DNA of 64,000 nucleotides from Idiomarina sp. (GTDB lineage Bacteria > Pseudomonadota > Gammaproteobacteria > Enterobacterales > Alteromonadaceae): the NCBI GenBank assembly GCA_020832105.1, contig JAFIFH010000070.1, forward strand, positions 62,001-126,000, given 5' to 3'. The translations under genes were made by a program, and so were the position numbers. Positions 62,715 to 64,000 of the stretch are shown piece after piece. The notes beneath the pieces were generated by a model. That model saw only the letters and a program-made list of their open reading frames with translations. It did not search any database and had not been told where the DNA came from. Positions within the stretch are counted from its first letter, which is position 1. Every line of letters starts with the position of its first letter.

Positions 62715-63132
62715 TGTCATTATTAGTATTTTCATGTTGAGCAGCGCTTTGTTTGTACTGCTCGCTGCCGTGGGTATTTTACGCCTACCTGATTTGTTGA
62801 CGCGTATGCATGCCTCAACCAAAGCAGGTGCGCTTGGCATCATGCTGATGATGGTGGCAGTTGCCCTGCACTTCATGTCGCTGACTGTGCTAGCCAAAGC
62901 CATCGCTATTATTCTGTTTATCTTTATGACCGCGCCAGTTGCTGCTCACGCTATTGGTCGTGCAGGCTACTTCGTTGGTGTTCCGGTGTGGGCGAAAACC
63001 GTCAAAGACGAGCTGTTTGATAACTATGACGCCGATACTCACCGCCTGCGTAGCGGCCTTGAGACGGAAGAAGAACTGAAGAAAATGCCGCAGACCGGTA
63101 AGCCTCGTATTCGTCTCAATACGAAGAAATAA
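62707..63132 (+). CDS. mrpG: MrpG, Na+/H+ antiporter subunit G
   Basis: 141 residues from ATG at 62707 (GGAGG eight bases upstream); the longer frame from 62650 lies inside mrpF. Three helices; LRLPDLLTRMHASTKAGALG is the MrpG signature, with a hydrophilic C-terminal tail after HAIGRAGYF. Completes a seven-gene, group-1 type mrp operon. Confidence 0.95.
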   Translation: MINVIISIFMLSSALFVLLAAVGILRLPDLLTRMHASTKAGALGIMLMMVAVALHFMSLTVLAKAIAIILFIFMTAPVAAHAIGRAGYFVGVPVWAKTVKDELFDNYDADTHRLRSGLETEEELKKMPQTGKPRIRLNTKK

Positions 63133-63135
63133 GTT

Positions 63136-64000
63136 ATGTCTGAGCGCCCTCCTCATCAAGCAGAACCAGCCCCCACTGGTTCTGAGATGCACTCAAGCCA
63201 TCAGTTTATGGCATTGCCACGGCTTTGTTACCAACCCTCTGCACCACAACCCGTGAATCAACCGCAATGGGTTGCCTTTAATCAGCCGTTAGCGGCAGCG
63301 CTGGGCATACCCAAAGACTTATGGTTAAGCGACGCCGGCGCCGAGGTATTCGGTGGTAATCACGTACCAACATGGGCAAAACCGATAGCCACAGCCTACG
63401 CCGGGCACCAGTTCGGTCACTTTAATCCGCAGCTCGGGGATGGCCGCGCGGTGTTGTTGTGTGAACTAAAGCATGCAAATGGCAAGCTTTACGACGTGCA
63501 ACTTAAAGGCAGTGGCGTTACCCCGTATTCACGCAATGGCGATGGACGCTCCCCGCTCGGGCCCGTATTACGCGAGTATATCGTCAGTGAGTTTATGCAT
63601 CGTATTGGTATACCCACCACCCGAGCGCTGGCGGCGGTCGCTAGCGGCGAAGCCGTGTATCGTGAACAGGCCGAGCCTGGCGCGGTATTTACCCGGGTTG
63701 CCCGCAGTCATTTAAGGGTGGGAAGCTTTCAATACATTATGGTGCGTGGTGACTTCGACGCGCTGGCGGCACTGGCGGATTTTGCCATTTCGCGTCACTA
63801 TCCAGAACTTGCGCAGCTCAGCGACGATGACAGCTCTGACTGCCGCAGCGACGAGACCCCTGGTAACCGCTATCTAGGCCTGCTCGACAGAGTTATTGAG
63901 CAGCAGGCCCAACTCATCAGCCAATGGATGAGCGTCGGCTTTATCCACGGCGTGATGAACACCGACAATACCAGTATCAGCGGTGAGACCATTGATTATG
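63136..64000 (+). CDS. selO: SelO/YdiU protein AMPylase (C-terminus beyond window)
   Basis: ATG at 63136, three bases after mrpG; the frame is open to the right edge, 288 residues of about 480. Pseudokinase signatures: [38 protein letters not shown] and [18 protein letters not shown]. SelO transfers AMP to hydroxyl groups of proteins and links to redox stress. A C-terminal selenocysteine or cysteine cannot be seen here. Probably read through from mrp. Confidence 0.96.
   Translation, partial: MSERPPHQAEPAPTGSEMHSSHQFMALPRLCYQPSAPQPVNQPQWVAFNQPLAAALGIPKDLWLSDAGAEVFGGNHVPTWAKPIATAYAGHQFGHFNPQLGDGRAVLLCELKHANGKLYDVQLKGSGVTPYSRNGDGRSPLGPVLREYIVSEFMHRIGIPTTRALAAVASGEAVYREQAEPGAVFTRVARSHLRVGSFQYIMVRGDFDALAALADFAISRHYPELAQLSDDDSSDCRSDETPGNRYLGLLDRVIEQQAQLISQWMSVGFIHGVMNTDNTSISGETIDY

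Overview
The window is a gene-dense stretch of a gammaproteobacterial chromosome with moderate GC. Gene content (spoT, rpoZ and gmk in order; ubiE-ubiJ-ubiB; a SpoT-type GTG start; Mrp sodium/proton antiporter; TonB receptors; a MetJ-type operator in front of an NhaC-family carrier) fits a marine or halophilic member of the Alteromonadales, most likely Idiomarinaceae (Idiomarina, Pseudidiomarina or Aliidiomarina). That placement is inference from protein resemblance, not from a search. No rRNA, tRNA, CRISPR array, prophage or insertion sequence was seen.

Region by region. 1-4.5 kb (minus): recG, then the ubiquinone genes ubiE, ubiJ and ubiB; ubiB runs off the left edge. 4.7-8.3 kb: an unknown membrane protein, a fused GNAT acetyltransferase/nitrilase, and an NhaC-family carrier behind a triple MetJ box (candidate methionine transporter MetT). 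8.3-12 kb (minus): gmk, rpoZ, spoT, ridA. 12-17.5 kb: a LemA/M48 protease pair, an alpha/beta hydrolase, ferredoxin-NADP reductase and an orphan periplasmic binding-protein-like gene. 17.5-19.3 kb: a coupled patatin/ATP-grasp pair.

19.5-27.2 kb looks like a peptide or cyanophycin-dipeptide utilisation locus: TonB receptor, YfcC-type transporter and isoaspartyl-dipeptidase-like enzyme on the minus strand, divergent from an exported S51 cyanophycinase-like peptidase. 27.2-30.3 kb is a formaldehyde detoxification unit (LysR, adhC, fghA). 30.4-35.5 kb holds yajQ, a LysR/azoreductase divergent pair, a small lipoprotein, a chemotaxis receptor and a small esterase.

35.5-43.8 kb: Dgt dGTPase, acylphosphatase, DeoD, and a three-gene SMC-like (DUF3584/MksB-like) condensin operon whose large ATPase gene overlaps the stop codon of a 38-codon ORF. 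43.9-49.8 kb is an iron-uptake block: TonB receptor divergent, across a Fur-like box, from PepSY, DUF2271, DUF4198 and flavodoxin-reductase genes. A decayed gene remnant follows. 50-52 kb: a DUF4199 protein and a second dGTPase.

52-56.5 kb: a five-gene operon of LPP20 and CsgG-like lipoproteins, a membrane protein and an MltC-like lytic transglycosylase behind a promoter overlapped by a perfect palindrome; a candidate undescribed envelope or surface-assembly system. 56.5-63.1 kb: a DUF3634 protein and the complete mrpABCDEFG operon. The window ends inside selO. Starts were moved from the longest reading frame where Shine-Dalgarno sites, signal peptides or family length argued for it.
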